The notes: generated from the letters alone by a model not told the origin. Shown: positions 44,803 to 54,296, counted from the first letter of the stretch. The stretch is 64,000 nucleotides of DNA from Bacteroidota bacterium (GCA_023417065.1 JAEZGH010000039.1:1-64000); one strand, 5' to 3'. Made by a program: numbers and translations.

Positions 44803-46179
44803 TTGCTACTCGTTTTTATTATCGGTTACCTGATACTAACCATTCTGGTTGGCGTCTGGGCTTCCCGAAAAGTGAAAACTTCCGGTGACTTCATGCTGGC
44901 AGGTCGCAGCTTGCCGCTGTTCCTCAGCGCATCTGCGCTGTTTGCAACCTGGTATGGCTCTGAAACAGTCTTTGGCGCGTCAGCTCAGTTTCTCGAAGGC
45001 GGACTTCTCAATGTAATCGAAGATCCTTTTGGCGCTGCGCTATGTCTCTTGCTCTTCGGAATGTTCTTCACCCGAAAGTTGTATAGCATGAACCTGCTTA
45101 CACTTGGAGATTTTTTCAAAGTGCGGTTTGGCCGAAAAGCGGAGCTCGTAGCCAGCATATTCCTTGCACCTCCCTACGCCGGATATATCGCGGGACAACT
45201 CGTGGCAATGGCATTGATTCTGAATGTCGTCACCGGAATAGTGTTGTGGCAGGGCGTGGCTATCTGTGCTGTGGTGGTCACCCTGTATACTTTTGTGGGA
45301 GGAATGTGGGCGATATCTGTTACCGATTTTGTTCAGGGAATCCTTATCATCGTCGGGCTTATCGTTTTGTCAGTTATCCTCGGCGGAAAAGCAGGTGGAT
45401 TTTCTGCGGTTATCGATGCAGCCCCGAAAGATACCTTCCAGTTTCTTCCTCCGGCCGAACCCAAAGCCATCCTCGCGTATGTTGCTGCATGGAGTGTCCT
45501 CGGCCTTGGATCGATTCCTTCACAGGATGTGTTCCAGCGCGCGATGTCTTCGAAGTCAGCAAATACTGCCGTGTATGCATGTTACCTCGGTGCAGGCCTG
45601 TACCTGGTGTTCGCGATGCTGCCACTTTTCATAAGCCTGTGTACGAGACAAATGTATCCCGAACAAATCCTGGGCGATACGCAGCTGGTCTTGCCGTCGA
45701 TGGTACTGGCACATACCAACACCTTTGTTCAGGTACTGTTTTTTGGTTCGCTGCTTTCGGCCATCATGAGCACGACAAGTTCGGCACTGCTTGCACCGGC
45801 ATCTATCGTTTCAGAAAATATTGTCAAGCCATTATTTGGAAGCCGGGTAGGCGATAAGCAACTTCTACTGGCGACGCGGCTGTCAATCCTTCTGTTCAGC
45901 ATCATCGCCTCTGTGCTCGCGTGCATGCGATCCAACATATACGAACTCGTGGGCGAGTCTTCGGTGTTGAGCCTTGTATCTTTGTTTGTGCCGCTTACGC
46001 TGGGTTTATACTGGCGCAGGTCCAATGCCGCAGGTGCAATTTCGTCTATGGTTGCCGGGATGGCCGCGTGGTTAGTATTTACGATGTGGGACATCGGCAT
46101 ACCGGTTCTCGTACCCGCCACAATCGTTAGCTTAGTCGTTATGGTGGTCATCGGCCTCGCATATCCGTCACGAAAGTGA
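44803..46179 (+). CDS. Sodium:solute symporter (SSS) family transporter
   Basis: 458 residues with about 13 membrane helices. The start is a TTG, three bases after the preceding stop; the next ATG would remove the first helix and the WASRKVKTSGDFMLAGRSLP motif that opens this family. Further SSS marks are ATWYGSETVFGASAQFLEGGL, GGMWAISVTDFVQG and LGSIPSQDVFQRAMSSKSANTA. It imports an organic solute with sodium; the closest types carry proline, pantothenate or sugars, and the substrate cannot be told. Confidence 0.9.
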   Translation: MLLVFIIGYLILTILVGVWASRKVKTSGDFMLAGRSLPLFLSASALFATWYGSETVFGASAQFLEGGLLNVIEDPFGAALCLLLFGMFFTRKLYSMNLLTLGDFFKVRFGRKAELVASIFLAPPYAGYIAGQLVAMALILNVVTGIVLWQGVAICAVVVTLYTFVGGMWAISVTDFVQGILIIVGLIVLSVILGGKAGGFSAVIDAAPKDTFQFLPPAEPKAILAYVAAWSVLGLGSIPSQDVFQRAMSSKSANTAVYACYLGAGLYLVFAMLPLFISLCTRQMYPEQILGDTQLVLPSMVLAHTNTFVQVLFFGSLLSAIMSTTSSALLAPASIVSENIVKPLFGSRVGDKQLLLATRLSILLFSIIASVLACMRSNIYELVGESSVLSLVSLFVPLTLGLYWRRSNAAGAISSMVAGMAAWLVFTMWDIGIPVLVPATIVSLVVMVVIGLAYPSRK

Positions 46180-46242
46180 ATCCATTCGTCGTGAATGTTC
46201 AGCTTTTTTTCGAATAATCGTAAATATTGTGGCAGCCTTTGA

Positions 46243-46250
46243 TATTTTTG
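46243..46250 (+). promoter_or_regulatory. -7 element before the OsmC-like gene
   Basis: TATTTTTG fits TAnnTTTG 19 nt before the ATG at 46270. A TTG at 46227-46229 is too close for a standard -33 element. Confidence 0.4.
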
Positions 46251-46269
46251 ACTCACTACACCATTTATT

Positions 46270-46692
46270 ATGATCACAATTGAGATTAATCGACTGGGCG
46301 ATGGGTTTCATATGGAAGCCGTAAACGAGACGGGAAATACGCTTCACATGGACGCGTCACCTGATATCGGCGGTACCAACCAGGGCATGCGGCCGATGCA
46401 ATTGTTATTAGCAGCATTCGGTGGATGCAGTGCCATCGATCTGATCAATATCCTAAAGAAACAACGTCAGGATCTTAAAGACCTCAAGATAACTGTTACA
46501 GGTGAGCGTGAGTCCGGAGTCGTTCCGGCACTTTATACCGAAGCACATGCCCACTTCAAACTTTATGGCGAGCTCGATGCTGACAAAGTAGAGAAGGCGG
46601 TATCACTTAGTGTGGAAAAATATTGTTCCGTCGCCAAGACTCTGGAGAAGACCGCGAAGGTGACATACAGTTTTGAAATTATTAAGCGTTAG
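46270..46692 (+). CDS. OsmC/Ohr-family peroxide-type protein
   Basis: 140 residues. OsmC proteins reduce organic peroxides with a pair of cysteines. The two candidate residues are in AFGGCSAIDLI (about 53) and VEKYCSVAKTL (about 118), with the conserved GMRPMQLLLAA helix before the first. It is closer to the YhfA-like branch than to Ohr. Cytoplasmic. The next gene, metZ, starts five bases after the stop. Confidence 0.9.
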   Translation: MITIEINRLGDGFHMEAVNETGNTLHMDASPDIGGTNQGMRPMQLLLAAFGGCSAIDLINILKKQRQDLKDLKITVTGERESGVVPALYTEAHAHFKLYGELDADKVEKAVSLSVEKYCSVAKTLEKTAKVTYSFEIIKR

Positions 46693-46697
46693 TTCAA

Positions 46698-47879
46698 ATG
46701 GAAGAAACCAATCCGCATTTCCAGACGAATGCGATCCGCGCACAGCACGAACGTACCGATTTTCGCGAGCACTCTGTGCCACTATATCTCACGTCCAGTT
46801 TTGTATTCGATGATGCAGAACAGGCGCGTGCGATGTTCGCCGATGAGATATCAGGAAATATCTATAGCCGATATTCAAACCCCAACACTAACGAGTTTAT
46901 CCAGAAGCTTTGTCTGATGGAGGGCACGGAAGATGGGATTGCTACAGCATCAGGCATGGCCGCAATGTACGCCAGCATGGCCGCCCTCCTGAAGTCGGGA
47001 GACCACATACTTGCGTGTCGCTCTGTGTTCGGATCGACGCATCAGATTCTGAATACGTTGTTTCCCCGGTTCGGTATTTCGCACAGCTATGCTGATGTGA
47101 ATGAACCGGAAACGTGGGAAGGAAAAATTCAGCCGAATACACGGATGATTTTTGTTGAGACGCCTTCCAATCCGGCACTCGACCTCATCGATCTGGAGTG
47201 GCTGGGAAAACTTTCCAAAAAACATAACCTGATCCTTAACGTCGACAACTGTTTCGCTACTCCTTACCTGCAAACTCCTGCGAAGTATGGTGCAGATCTC
47301 GTCACGCATTCAGCGACGAAATTTATGGATGGACAGGGACGGGTGATAGGTGGAGCTATCCTCGGCAGAGCTGACCTCATCAAGGAAATCCGCTTCTTCG
47401 CCCGACACACGGGGCCGTCTATGTCGCCCTTCAATGCATGGGTGCTTTCAAAAAGCCTTGAAACGCTGGCTGTGCGAATGGAGCGCCACTGCGCAAACGC
47501 GCTCGAACTGGCGAACTTCCTTGAGAAGAATGAACAGGTTATCCGCGTGAAGTATCCGCATCTTCCCTCGCATCCGCAGCATGAACTTGCGAAGAAACAA
47601 ATGCGCCACGGCGGAGGCCTCGTTACCTTCGAAGTGAAGGGTGGCCTCGACCAGGGACGAAGATTCCTCAATAACCTGAAGATGATTTCGCATACGCCCA
47701 ACCTGGGAGATACACGCACTATCGCCATTCATCCGGCGTCAACTACTCATTCGAAACTTACGGATGAGGAACGCGCTGCGGTAGGTATCACACCAGGCCT
47801 GATACGGATCGCTGTAGGACTTGAAGACATTGGTGATATCATTGCTGATATCGCACAGGCTATTGAAAACAGTAAGTAG
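46698..47879 (+). CDS. metZ: O-succinylhomoserine sulfhydrylase (MetZ-like)
   Basis: 393 residues, PLP-dependent Cys/Met metabolism family. It probably makes homocysteine from an acylhomoserine and sulfide. Motifs are YSRYSNPNTNEF, ASGMAAMYASMAALL, VDNCFATPYLQTPAKYGADLV and the PLP lysine in HSATKFMDGQGR. The end (SHTPNLGDTRTIAIHPASTTHS..VGITPGLIRIAVGLEDIGDI) is canonical. MetZ is chosen over cystathionine gamma-synthase by the Gly-Arg-Val loop after the lysine and the FFARHTGPSMSPFNAWVL segment, but closely related enzymes cannot be excluded. Confidence 0.88.
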   Translation: MEETNPHFQTNAIRAQHERTDFREHSVPLYLTSSFVFDDAEQARAMFADEISGNIYSRYSNPNTNEFIQKLCLMEGTEDGIATASGMAAMYASMAALLKSGDHILACRSVFGSTHQILNTLFPRFGISHSYADVNEPETWEGKIQPNTRMIFVETPSNPALDLIDLEWLGKLSKKHNLILNVDNCFATPYLQTPAKYGADLVTHSATKFMDGQGRVIGGAILGRADLIKEIRFFARHTGPSMSPFNAWVLSKSLETLAVRMERHCANALELANFLEKNEQVIRVKYPHLPSHPQHELAKKQMRHGGGLVTFEVKGGLDQGRRFLNNLKMISHTPNLGDTRTIAIHPASTTHSKLTDEERAAVGITPGLIRIAVGLEDIGDIIADIAQAIENSK

Positions 47880-47894
47880 TTACCTGTTTTAATT

Positions 47895-49043
47895 TTAGTA
47901 AGTCGGCATCTCCGGGTCAATCTCGCGCGCCCATGCCAGTATGCCACCCTTGAGGTTGTACAGGTTGGTGAAGCCGTGGTTGCTTTCCAGCCATTGCACC
48001 ATGTTGCCACTGCGCGCACCACTCCGGCAATGCACTACTACTTGCTTGTCTTTTGAAATGCGGTCAACATTCGCAGGGATCTCGCCTTGCGGGATCAGTT
48101 CGCCTCCGATGTTGCAGATATCATATTCATGGGGTTCACGGACGTCAATCAATTGGAATGACTTTCCTGAATCCATCATCTCTTTCAATTCCTGAACGGT
48201 AACTTCTTTCATATTGCTTTTGTTAGATCCTAAAGTTTCAACTTTTCCGCCAGTCACGCCACAAAATTCATCGTAATCTATCAAGTCATGAATTGAATTT
48301 CGTGCGTGATGGTCAGGGTAACGTATGATAGTTTGTTCAAGGGTAAGGCTGTCGATGATCAGCAGTTTGTCTGACAAAGGGTCGCCAATACCCGTGACGA
48401 TCTTAATGGCTTCATTGGCCTGCAGACATCCGATGATTCCCGGCAACACACCAAGGACTCCGGCGCTTGAACAATCAGGAACTGAAGCCGGGTCGGGTGG
48501 AACAGGGAAGAGGTCGCGATAATTGGGCGAATAGCTTCCGTCGCGAAAGTAGTTAAACACCGAAACCTGCCCTTCAAAGGTGAGGATGCTCCCGTAGATC
48601 AGAGGCTTGTTCAACAGCACGCAGGCATCGTTGAGAAGATATCGCGTTGGGAAGTTGTCGGTGCCATCGATCACGACGTCATACTCGCGCACCACGTCAA
48701 TTGCGTTCAACGCCGTAAGGCGAACGGGATAGCTTCGGAAATCCACGTGGCTGTTCTGGGAACGCAGCCTTTCAACCGCTGCCAATGCCTTCGACTGTCC
48801 TACCTGAGTTTCACCAAACAGGATTTGTCGCTGAAGGTTGGTGATGTCAACAGTATCGTGGTCGGCGATTCCGATAGTTCCCACGCCTGCGGCAGTCAGG
48901 TAAAGCAACACCGGAGAACCCAGTCCGCCTGCACCGACCACAAGTACGCGCGCTTTCTTCAGCAAGTCCTGCTTGTCGGCACCAAACCCCCGGAGGATAA
49001 GGTGTCGGTTATATCTGATAAGCTCATCTTTACTTAATGCCAT
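47895..49043 (-). CDS. MoeB/MoeZ-like adenylyltransferase with C-terminal rhodanese domain
   Basis: 382 residues from the ATG at 49043 (a TTG at 49064 adds seven). The E1-like part has RYNRHLILRGFG, the nucleotide loop GAGGLGSPVLLYLTAAGVGTIGIADHD and the DCSSAGVLGVLPG active-site segment. The zinc-binding CxxC of E. coli MoeB is missing at its usual place (YRDLF). The last 100 residues are a rhodanese with the active cysteine in VVHCRSGARSG. Such fusions activate and sulfurate ubiquitin-like sulfur carriers for molybdopterin or thiamine/cysteine synthesis. The gene is convergent with metZ, 15 bases apart. Confidence 0.9.
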   Translation of the reverse strand: MALSKDELIRYNRHLILRGFGADKQDLLKKARVLVVGAGGLGSPVLLYLTAAGVGTIGIADHDTVDITNLQRQILFGETQVGQSKALAAVERLRSQNSHVDFRSYPVRLTALNAIDVVREYDVVIDGTDNFPTRYLLNDACVLLNKPLIYGSILTFEGQVSVFNYFRDGSYSPNYRDLFPVPPDPASVPDCSSAGVLGVLPGIIGCLQANEAIKIVTGIGDPLSDKLLIIDSLTLEQTIIRYPDHHARNSIHDLIDYDEFCGVTGGKVETLGSNKSNMKEVTVQELKEMMDSGKSFQLIDVREPHEYDICNIGGELIPQGEIPANVDRISKDKQVVVHCRSGARSGNMVQWLESNHGFTNLYNLKGGILAWAREIDPEMPTY

Positions 49044-49091
49044 CCATCCAAAATTAATATGCAACTTTGGTTTGAAGGCTATTTTCGTTAG

Positions 49092-49472
49092 ATGGAACGA
49101 AAAAATTACACCTCAGGAGCCCCATGGGAAGACATCGTTGGATATTCCCGGGCAGTTCAGATCGGAGACTATCTTGAAATTTCAGGAACGGTTGCAACTG
49201 ACGAAAACGGAGTCGTTGGTCCCGGCAACCCGTACGAACAAACCAAATTCATTCTCGCGAAGATGGGCAAGGTTCTCAATGATGCAGGATTCACGTTCGA
49301 GCATGTAGTGAGAACGCGCATGTTTGTTACCGATATATCGAAGTGGGAAGAGATCGGTCGCGCGCACGGCGAAGTCTTCGGCAAGATAAAGCCAGCCACT
49401 TCCATGGTTGAAGTGAGCCGGCTGATCGACGATGCTTACCTGGTTGAGATTGAAATAACTGCGCGCAAATAG
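49092..49472 (+). CDS. RidA/YjgF-family protein
   Basis: 126 residues. The family hydrolyses reactive enamine/imine intermediates made by PLP enzymes. Motifs are YSRAVQIGDYLEISGTVATDENG, EQTKFILAKMGKVLNDAGFTFEHVVRTRMFVTDI and PATSMVEVSRLIDDAYLVEIEITA. In archetypal RidA an arginine near 105 binds the substrate carboxylate; Arg in VEVSRL is the likely equivalent. It diverges from the MoeZ-like gene and lies near metZ, a PLP enzyme. Confidence 0.92.
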   Translation: MERKNYTSGAPWEDIVGYSRAVQIGDYLEISGTVATDENGVVGPGNPYEQTKFILAKMGKVLNDAGFTFEHVVRTRMFVTDISKWEEIGRAHGEVFGKIKPATSMVEVSRLIDDAYLVEIEITARK

Positions 49473-49474
49473 GT

Positions 49475-50674
49475 TTACGCAAGCTGCTTTGTGGCCAGCT
49501 CCGCGATGGTTTCACCTATTGACAGGGAAGACGTTGCTGCAGGTGAGGGCGCATTGCACACATGAATTGCACGAGGGCTTTCCACGATCATGAAGTCGTC
49601 GAGAAGGCCACCTTTGCGATCACATGCCTGTGCACGAACTCCTGCACCTCCGGGCTCGAGATCAGCTTCCTCTACTTCAGGGATGAGCTTCTGAAGGGCT
49701 TTGGTAAACGCAGCCTTCGAAAAGGAACGGTACATTTCACCGAATCCTGTTTTCCAGTACTTTGAAGCAATCTTGTGAAACCCGGGCCATGCCAGTGTTT
49801 CCGCGAATTCCGCCAGGTCGACATCGGATTTCCGGTAGCCCTCACGTTTGAAGGCAAGCACGGCGTTGGGGCCGCATTCCACGCCTCCGTTAATCATCGT
49901 GGTGAAATGAACTCCCAGGAATGGAAAGTTCGGGTCCGGAACGGGATAGATCAGCGTTTTAACCAGGTGTTCCTTTTCTTTTCTGAGCTTATAGTACTCG
50001 CCCCGGAAGGGTATTATCCGTACGTCCAGATGGGGCAGGGCATACCGGGCTATCTTGTCTGAATACAGCCCTGCGCAGTTTACGAGAAGTTTTCCCGTGT
50101 ACGCGCCCTTTTGGGTTACCACCGTTATGTCGGCTGAGCCGGGCCGGATATCCGTAACCTGCTCTGACAGCCTTATTGTGCCTCCGCTGTTCATGAACAG
50201 CCCGGCATATTTTTCAGCCACCTTTCGGTAGTCGACGATTCCTGTCTGAGGGACAAAAATGCCCGCAACGCCGGTCACATGGGGTTCGTATTCGAGAAGT
50301 TCCTCGGCATCTAGTCGCTTCAGGTTATCCAGACCGTTCTGCTGACCCCGGATGAAGATGTTCTCCAGGAGGGGGACTTCCTTCTGGTCGGTAGCGACAA
50401 TCACCTTTCCACAAAGCTTGTAGGGGATATCGTGCTGGTTGCAGAACGCAATGAGTTCGTGGTAGCCGTTGATGCAGTTCTTCGCCTTCAGGCTTCCTGG
50501 CTTATAATATATGCCCGAATGGATAACATTGCTGTTGTTACCCGTCTGATGCCGGGCGATAGCATCCTCTTTTTCCAGCACAAGAACATGATACCTGGGT
50601 TCAGTTCTTTGGATTTTCAAGGCGGTAGCCAGTCCAACAGCCCCTCCTCCTATAATGATTACGTCGTATTGCAC
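49475..50674 (-). CDS. lhgO: L-2-hydroxyglutarate oxidase LhgO
   Basis: 399 residues, FAD-dependent DAO family. It oxidises L-2-hydroxyglutarate to 2-oxoglutarate. Motifs are the FAD loop DVIIIGGGAVGLATALKIQ (3-21), HQTGNNSNVIHSGIYYKPGSLKA (about 41-63), GIFVPQTGIVDYRKVAEKYA and the C-terminal GAGVRAQACDR..HVCNAPSPAATSSLSIGETIA. This matches LhgO closely. It ends two bases past the convergent RidA gene. Confidence 0.93.
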   Translation of the reverse strand: MQYDVIIIGGGAVGLATALKIQRTEPRYHVLVLEKEDAIARHQTGNNSNVIHSGIYYKPGSLKAKNCINGYHELIAFCNQHDIPYKLCGKVIVATDQKEVPLLENIFIRGQQNGLDNLKRLDAEELLEYEPHVTGVAGIFVPQTGIVDYRKVAEKYAGLFMNSGGTIRLSEQVTDIRPGSADITVVTQKGAYTGKLLVNCAGLYSDKIARYALPHLDVRIIPFRGEYYKLRKEKEHLVKTLIYPVPDPNFPFLGVHFTTMINGGVECGPNAVLAFKREGYRKSDVDLAEFAETLAWPGFHKIASKYWKTGFGEMYRSFSKAAFTKALQKLIPEVEEADLEPGGAGVRAQACDRKGGLLDDFMIVESPRAIHVCNAPSPAATSSLSIGETIAELATKQLA

Positions 50675-51006
50675 AGCTCTGATTTGGGCCCGAAAGTAAC
50701 TATTATTCCAGCTTTAATCCATGATGCCAACGCTTTCTGCGATGATATTACGTGGCTGAACTACATTTAATATCCGGTATTTCATCCCCTGGCCACGTCT
50801 CCACGGTTTCAACCCTCCCTCAGGGGCTGATAAGCAAACCGGGTTCCTCCGTTCGTCCGCGTTATTTGTTAAGCCAACGGCAAATTTGGCGAACTTCTTG
50901 CGTTAACTCCATATGTGAGAAAAGCAGGAAATTTTAAACATTTTAAACTATGCAGGGGAATATTTTTGTACGATGTCGACTGAAGCTGTCGCCTAACAAA
51001 CCCAGT
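50675..51006. other. Intergenic gap upstream of the YfiR-like gene
   Basis: No convincing gene. It holds a small inverted repeat (GCCAA..TTGGC near 50873-50892) and, at 50961-50968, a promoter element for the next gene. Nothing else was recognised. Confidence 0.4.
50961..50968 (+). promoter_or_regulatory. -7 element before the YfiR-like gene
   Basis: TATTTTTG fits TAnnTTTG and lies 38 nt before the ATG at 51007. It argues against the upstream in-frame start at 50950, which would precede the promoter. Confidence 0.45.
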
Positions 51007-51507
51007 ATGAAAAGGACTCTTCCCGTTTTAATTTTTTTGTTTGCCTTTTTCGGGAGCCAGGCTCAGGGTTATAAGCTGCATTCGCTGTTTATATTCAGTT
51101 TTACGCGGTATGTACAATGGCCGGATGATTACAATTCAGGCGATTTTGAGATCGTCGTGTTAGGTGATTCCCCCATTGTTGACGAGTTAAAGGCCATGGC
51201 GCAGGCAAAAAAAGTGGGCGACCGGTCGATCAAGGTTACGCGCATCAATGCGACATCTGACATCCCCAAGTGCCACATCTTATTTGTCGCTCTCTCGAAG
51301 TCACCGCAGCTCCAGGATGTTTTGACGAAAGTCGGTAACAAGCCGGTGCTGGTGGTCTCCGAAGAGGCAGGTCTGGGTGCAAAAGGTAGCACGATCAACT
51401 TTATTGAAAAGGACGGGAAACTGGCATTCGAACTAAACCAGTCAGCCCTATCCCGGCAAAACCTGAAGGTCAGTAACGAGTTGAGTCGACTGGCAATTTT
51501 GATTTAA
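51007..51507 (+). CDS. YfiR/DUF4154-family periplasmic protein
   Basis: 166 residues with a Sec signal (MKRTLPVLIFLFAFFGSQAQ). The DUF4154 pattern is clear: YKLHSLFIFSFTRYVQWP, FEIVVLGDSPIVDELKAMAQ, CHILFVALSKSPQLQDVL and GSTINFIEKDGKLAFELNQSALSRQNLKVSNELSRLA. In Pseudomonas, YfiR is a periplasmic repressor of the HAMP-GGDEF cyclase YfiN. Here the next gene, four bases away, is a membrane sensor with HAMP, so a similar periplasmic control pair is likely (inference). Confidence 0.88.
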   Translation: MKRTLPVLIFLFAFFGSQAQGYKLHSLFIFSFTRYVQWPDDYNSGDFEIVVLGDSPIVDELKAMAQAKKVGDRSIKVTRINATSDIPKCHILFVALSKSPQLQDVLTKVGNKPVLVVSEEAGLGAKGSTINFIEKDGKLAFELNQSALSRQNLKVSNELSRLAILI

Positions 51508-51511
51508 ATCT

Positions 51512-53464
51512 ATGGAAGAAAGAAAGACTTCGCGATTCAGATTAACCATCGGAAACAAAATTCTCGGTGGTTTTCTCGTACTCATTGTTCTGTTCATTAT
51601 CAACGTGTTCATTATCATCTCGCGTGGTAATGTCGTTGATAACACGGTGAACATGTCCAGTGAAGTATACCGGCCGTCACAGGCAGCCATAAAGGACTTC
51701 GTCTTAATGGTAACGCGTTCAAAGATGCTCGTTACGAACTGGGTTTATCTGCAAACCAACCAGGAAGACAAGAACGCTTTGAAGGCATTGCAGGAAACAG
51801 AGTATCCTGAGCTTTATGACCGCCTCAAGAAGCTGATGCCTCTCTGGGAAAGCGACAGCCAGCGCCTTTGGATGGATACGGCATTCATTAAATTCGACGC
51901 ATTAATTAAGGTTCAGCAGGAAACAGTAATGGCGACCCTTCAGACGTTTGAGAACTATGAGGATGCGCTCAATAAACTGCTTGCAGAAGACGCTATCGAC
52001 AGCCAGATTATCCCTCGCTCTACTGAACTGATCGAACTGCTGACCAAAATCGCGGAAAAGCAGGACCAAATCACGGCTCAGTCTGACCTTGAAATAAAGG
52101 ATTCTATCGCGAGTCTCCGGAATTATACATTTGCCCTCGGATCGGGAATCATTCTGTTAGGACTTCTCAGTGCGGCATTACTGATGCGCATGATTACGCG
52201 TCCGGTGAACTTCCTTAAGAATGTCATTGTCAAACTTGGCCGCGGTGAGCTGGTCGAAGAGAAAGGAACCAAGTTCAGCGACGATGAAATTGGTGAAATG
52301 GCTGTCGCGACCGTTAACCTGGTAAATGGCTTGAAGGAGACTTCACGCTTCGCGGAGAATATCGGTAATGGAAATTACCAGACGGCATTCAAGCCGCTGA
52401 GTGAACACGATGTTCTCGGCAACGCCCTATTGAACATGCGTGATAACCTGGCGAAGGTTGCCGAGGATGATAAGAAACGCAACTGGGCTACTGAAGGTCA
52501 GGCGCGTTTTGGAGAGATTCTTCGGACAAACAACAGCGACCTTAACAAGCTTAGCGATGAGATTATCGGTAATCTCGTGAAATACCTGAAGGCGAATCAG
52601 GGGGCCTTGTACATTGTTGATGATGAGGTTGAGCAGAATGATGAGCCTAGTATGTCGATGACGGCGTGCTATGCGTGGGATAAGAAGAAATTCCTCAATC
52701 ACAAGATATATCGCGGCGAGGGGCTTGCCGGGCAGGCGTGGCAGGAAGGTGATACGGTTTACCTTACCGAGGTTCCTCAGAATTATGTGCGCATTACCTC
52801 AGGTCTTGGTGACTCCAACCCGACGAGCGTACTTATAGTGCCGCTGAAAGTTAATGATCAGATCTTCGGGGTGGTGGAAATTGCTTCCTTCACCGAATTC
52901 CAGGATTTTGAAATTGACTTCGTGCAGAAGATTGCCGAAAGCATTGCATCAACGATATCAACGGTGAAGATAAATGCGCGCACGCACCGGCTGCTTGAAG
53001 AATCACAGGAGATGACTGAGCAGATGCGTGCCCAGGAGGAAGAGATGCGCCAGAACATGGAAGAGCTTCAGGCAACACAGGAAGAGATGCAACGCACGCA
53101 GGCAGAAACAGAGAGTACGCTGAATGCAATCCACAGTTCGCTTGCCGTAGTAGAGTATGCACCTGATGGAACGATCATCAAGGCTAATGGAAATTTCCTC
53201 GAATTGTTCGGTTATACCAACGACGAGATTGTAGGAGAGAACCATCGCATCTTCGTTGGCAAAGAAGAAAAATCAAGCGAGGAATATCGTCAGTTCTGGA
53301 AAGATCGGGCAGCGGGAATTCCGAAGAAAGGTACGTACCGACGTATCAACCGGAAGGGAGAGACTATTCAACTTCGGTCGGCATACTCACCGATACGCAA
53401 CCGCGCTGGTGAAGTAATCCGCGTAATGGAAATCGCTTACGAATTAAAAGGAGTAGAAGTTTAA
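51512..53464 (+). CDS. Membrane sensor with HAMP, GAF and PAS, no output domain
   Basis: 650 residues. Membrane helices at about 17-38 and 206-226 enclose a four-helix-bundle-like periplasmic sensor. HAMP follows at about 228-285, with a second HAMP-like stretch to about 325. A GAF domain spans about 343-487, then a coiled coil rich in Glu, Gln and Met (about 490-540), and a PAS domain from about 540 to the end. There is no histidine kinase, GGDEF, EAL or chemotaxis signalling domain. It probably passes signals through the coiled coil to a partner. It is cotranscribed with the YfiR-like gene. Confidence 0.9.
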   Translation: MEERKTSRFRLTIGNKILGGFLVLIVLFIINVFIIISRGNVVDNTVNMSSEVYRPSQAAIKDFVLMVTRSKMLVTNWVYLQTNQEDKNALKALQETEYPELYDRLKKLMPLWESDSQRLWMDTAFIKFDALIKVQQETVMATLQTFENYEDALNKLLAEDAIDSQIIPRSTELIELLTKIAEKQDQITAQSDLEIKDSIASLRNYTFALGSGIILLGLLSAALLMRMITRPVNFLKNVIVKLGRGELVEEKGTKFSDDEIGEMAVATVNLVNGLKETSRFAENIGNGNYQTAFKPLSEHDVLGNALLNMRDNLAKVAEDDKKRNWATEGQARFGEILRTNNSDLNKLSDEIIGNLVKYLKANQGALYIVDDEVEQNDEPSMSMTACYAWDKKKFLNHKIYRGEGLAGQAWQEGDTVYLTEVPQNYVRITSGLGDSNPTSVLIVPLKVNDQIFGVVEIASFTEFQDFEIDFVQKIAESIASTISTVKINARTHRLLEESQEMTEQMRAQEEEMRQNMEELQATQEEMQRTQAETESTLNAIHSSLAVVEYAPDGTIIKANGNFLELFGYTNDEIVGENHRIFVGKEEKSSEEYRQFWKDRAAGIPKKGTYRRINRKGETIQLRSAYSPIRNRAGEVIRVMEIAYELKGVEV

Positions 53465-53483
53465 GTGTAATAAGTGTGCAAAG

Positions 53484-53514
53484 CAAAAAAGCCCAGCGTC
53501 CCTGGGCTTTTTTG
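53484..53514. terminator. Bidirectional terminator between the sensor gene and msrA
   Basis: CAAAAAAGCCCAG and CTGGGCTTTTTTG form a 13-bp perfect stem with a 5-nt loop. The A/T runs on both sides allow use in both directions. Confidence 0.92.
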
Positions 53515-53606
53515 TTACCTAAACCTAAACCTATGAGAAGAATTACTCTACTCTTGAGAATACTAACGGAGTACCTTCCCTGAGGTTACATTCAGATAAA
53601 AAAAAA

Positions 53607-54263
53607 TTACTTTTTTAGTTTGTCGCCAAACGCCTGACGGAATTTTTCGAGTTTCGGCGCAATCACAAACGTGCAATAAGGAGCTTTGCCATTCAGATTG
53701 TAATAATTCTGATGATAGTCTTCCGCTACATAAAATGCTGATGCCGGCGAAATCTCTGTGACGATCGGACGGTCGAACGCACCTGCTTTGTCGAGTTCTT
53801 CCTTGTACTTCTCCGCCAGCCTTCGTTGCTCTTCATCATGATAGAATACCACTGAGCGATATTGCGTGCCAACGTCTGCTCCCTGTTGATTCAGCGTTGT
53901 AGGATCGTGGGTCTTCCAAAAAATTTCAAGCAATTCGGGATACGAAATCACAGAAGTATCGTAGCTGATCTGAATCACCTCGGCATGACCTGTAAGGCCG
54001 CTGCTGACTTCCCGGTAGGTTGGATTTTTCACCTTGCCGCCCATGTAACCTGATACCACTTTCGATACTCCTTCAACATTTTGAAAGATCGCTTCGGTGC
54101 ACCAGAAACAGCCGCCGCCAAACGTAGCTATTGCAGTTGCTCCCGAGCCACTGGAATTGTCTGAAACCATAGTAACTGTAGATTGATTTTGTTTTTGTCC
54201 GCAGGAAATGCCGGCAAAGAGTACGACCAGCGCTGTGGAAAATATTAACAGACTCTTTTTCAT
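53607..54263 (-). CDS. msrA: Peptide methionine sulfoxide reductase MsrA, lipoprotein form
   Basis: About 218 residues from the ATG at 54263 (ATG at 54272 also possible; the ATG at 54308 lies inside a terminator hairpin). A lipobox (LFAGISCGQ) shows export and lipid anchoring, so it repairs oxidised Met in envelope proteins. The MsrA domain has the nucleophile in GGCFWCTEAIF, YMGGKVKNPTYREVSSGLTGHAEVIQI and YRSVVFYHDEEQ. No MsrB domain or resolving C-terminal CxxC is seen. Confidence 0.94.
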   Translation of the reverse strand: MKKSLLIFSTALVVLFAGISCGQKQNQSTVTMVSDNSSGSGATAIATFGGGCFWCTEAIFQNVEGVSKVVSGYMGGKVKNPTYREVSSGLTGHAEVIQISYDTSVISYPELLEIFWKTHDPTTLNQQGADVGTQYRSVVFYHDEEQRRLAEKYKEELDKAGAFDRPIVTEISPASAFYVAEDYHQNYYNLNGKAPYCTFVIAPKLEKFRQAFGDKLKK

Positions 54264-54296
54264 AAGGATCATTGTCCGGTACCCCGATATAACCAA

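Noticed and set aside
50752..50937. 61-codon frame in the gap before the YfiR-like gene
   Set aside because: No motif, and part of it lies in structured GC-rich DNA; nothing supports translation.
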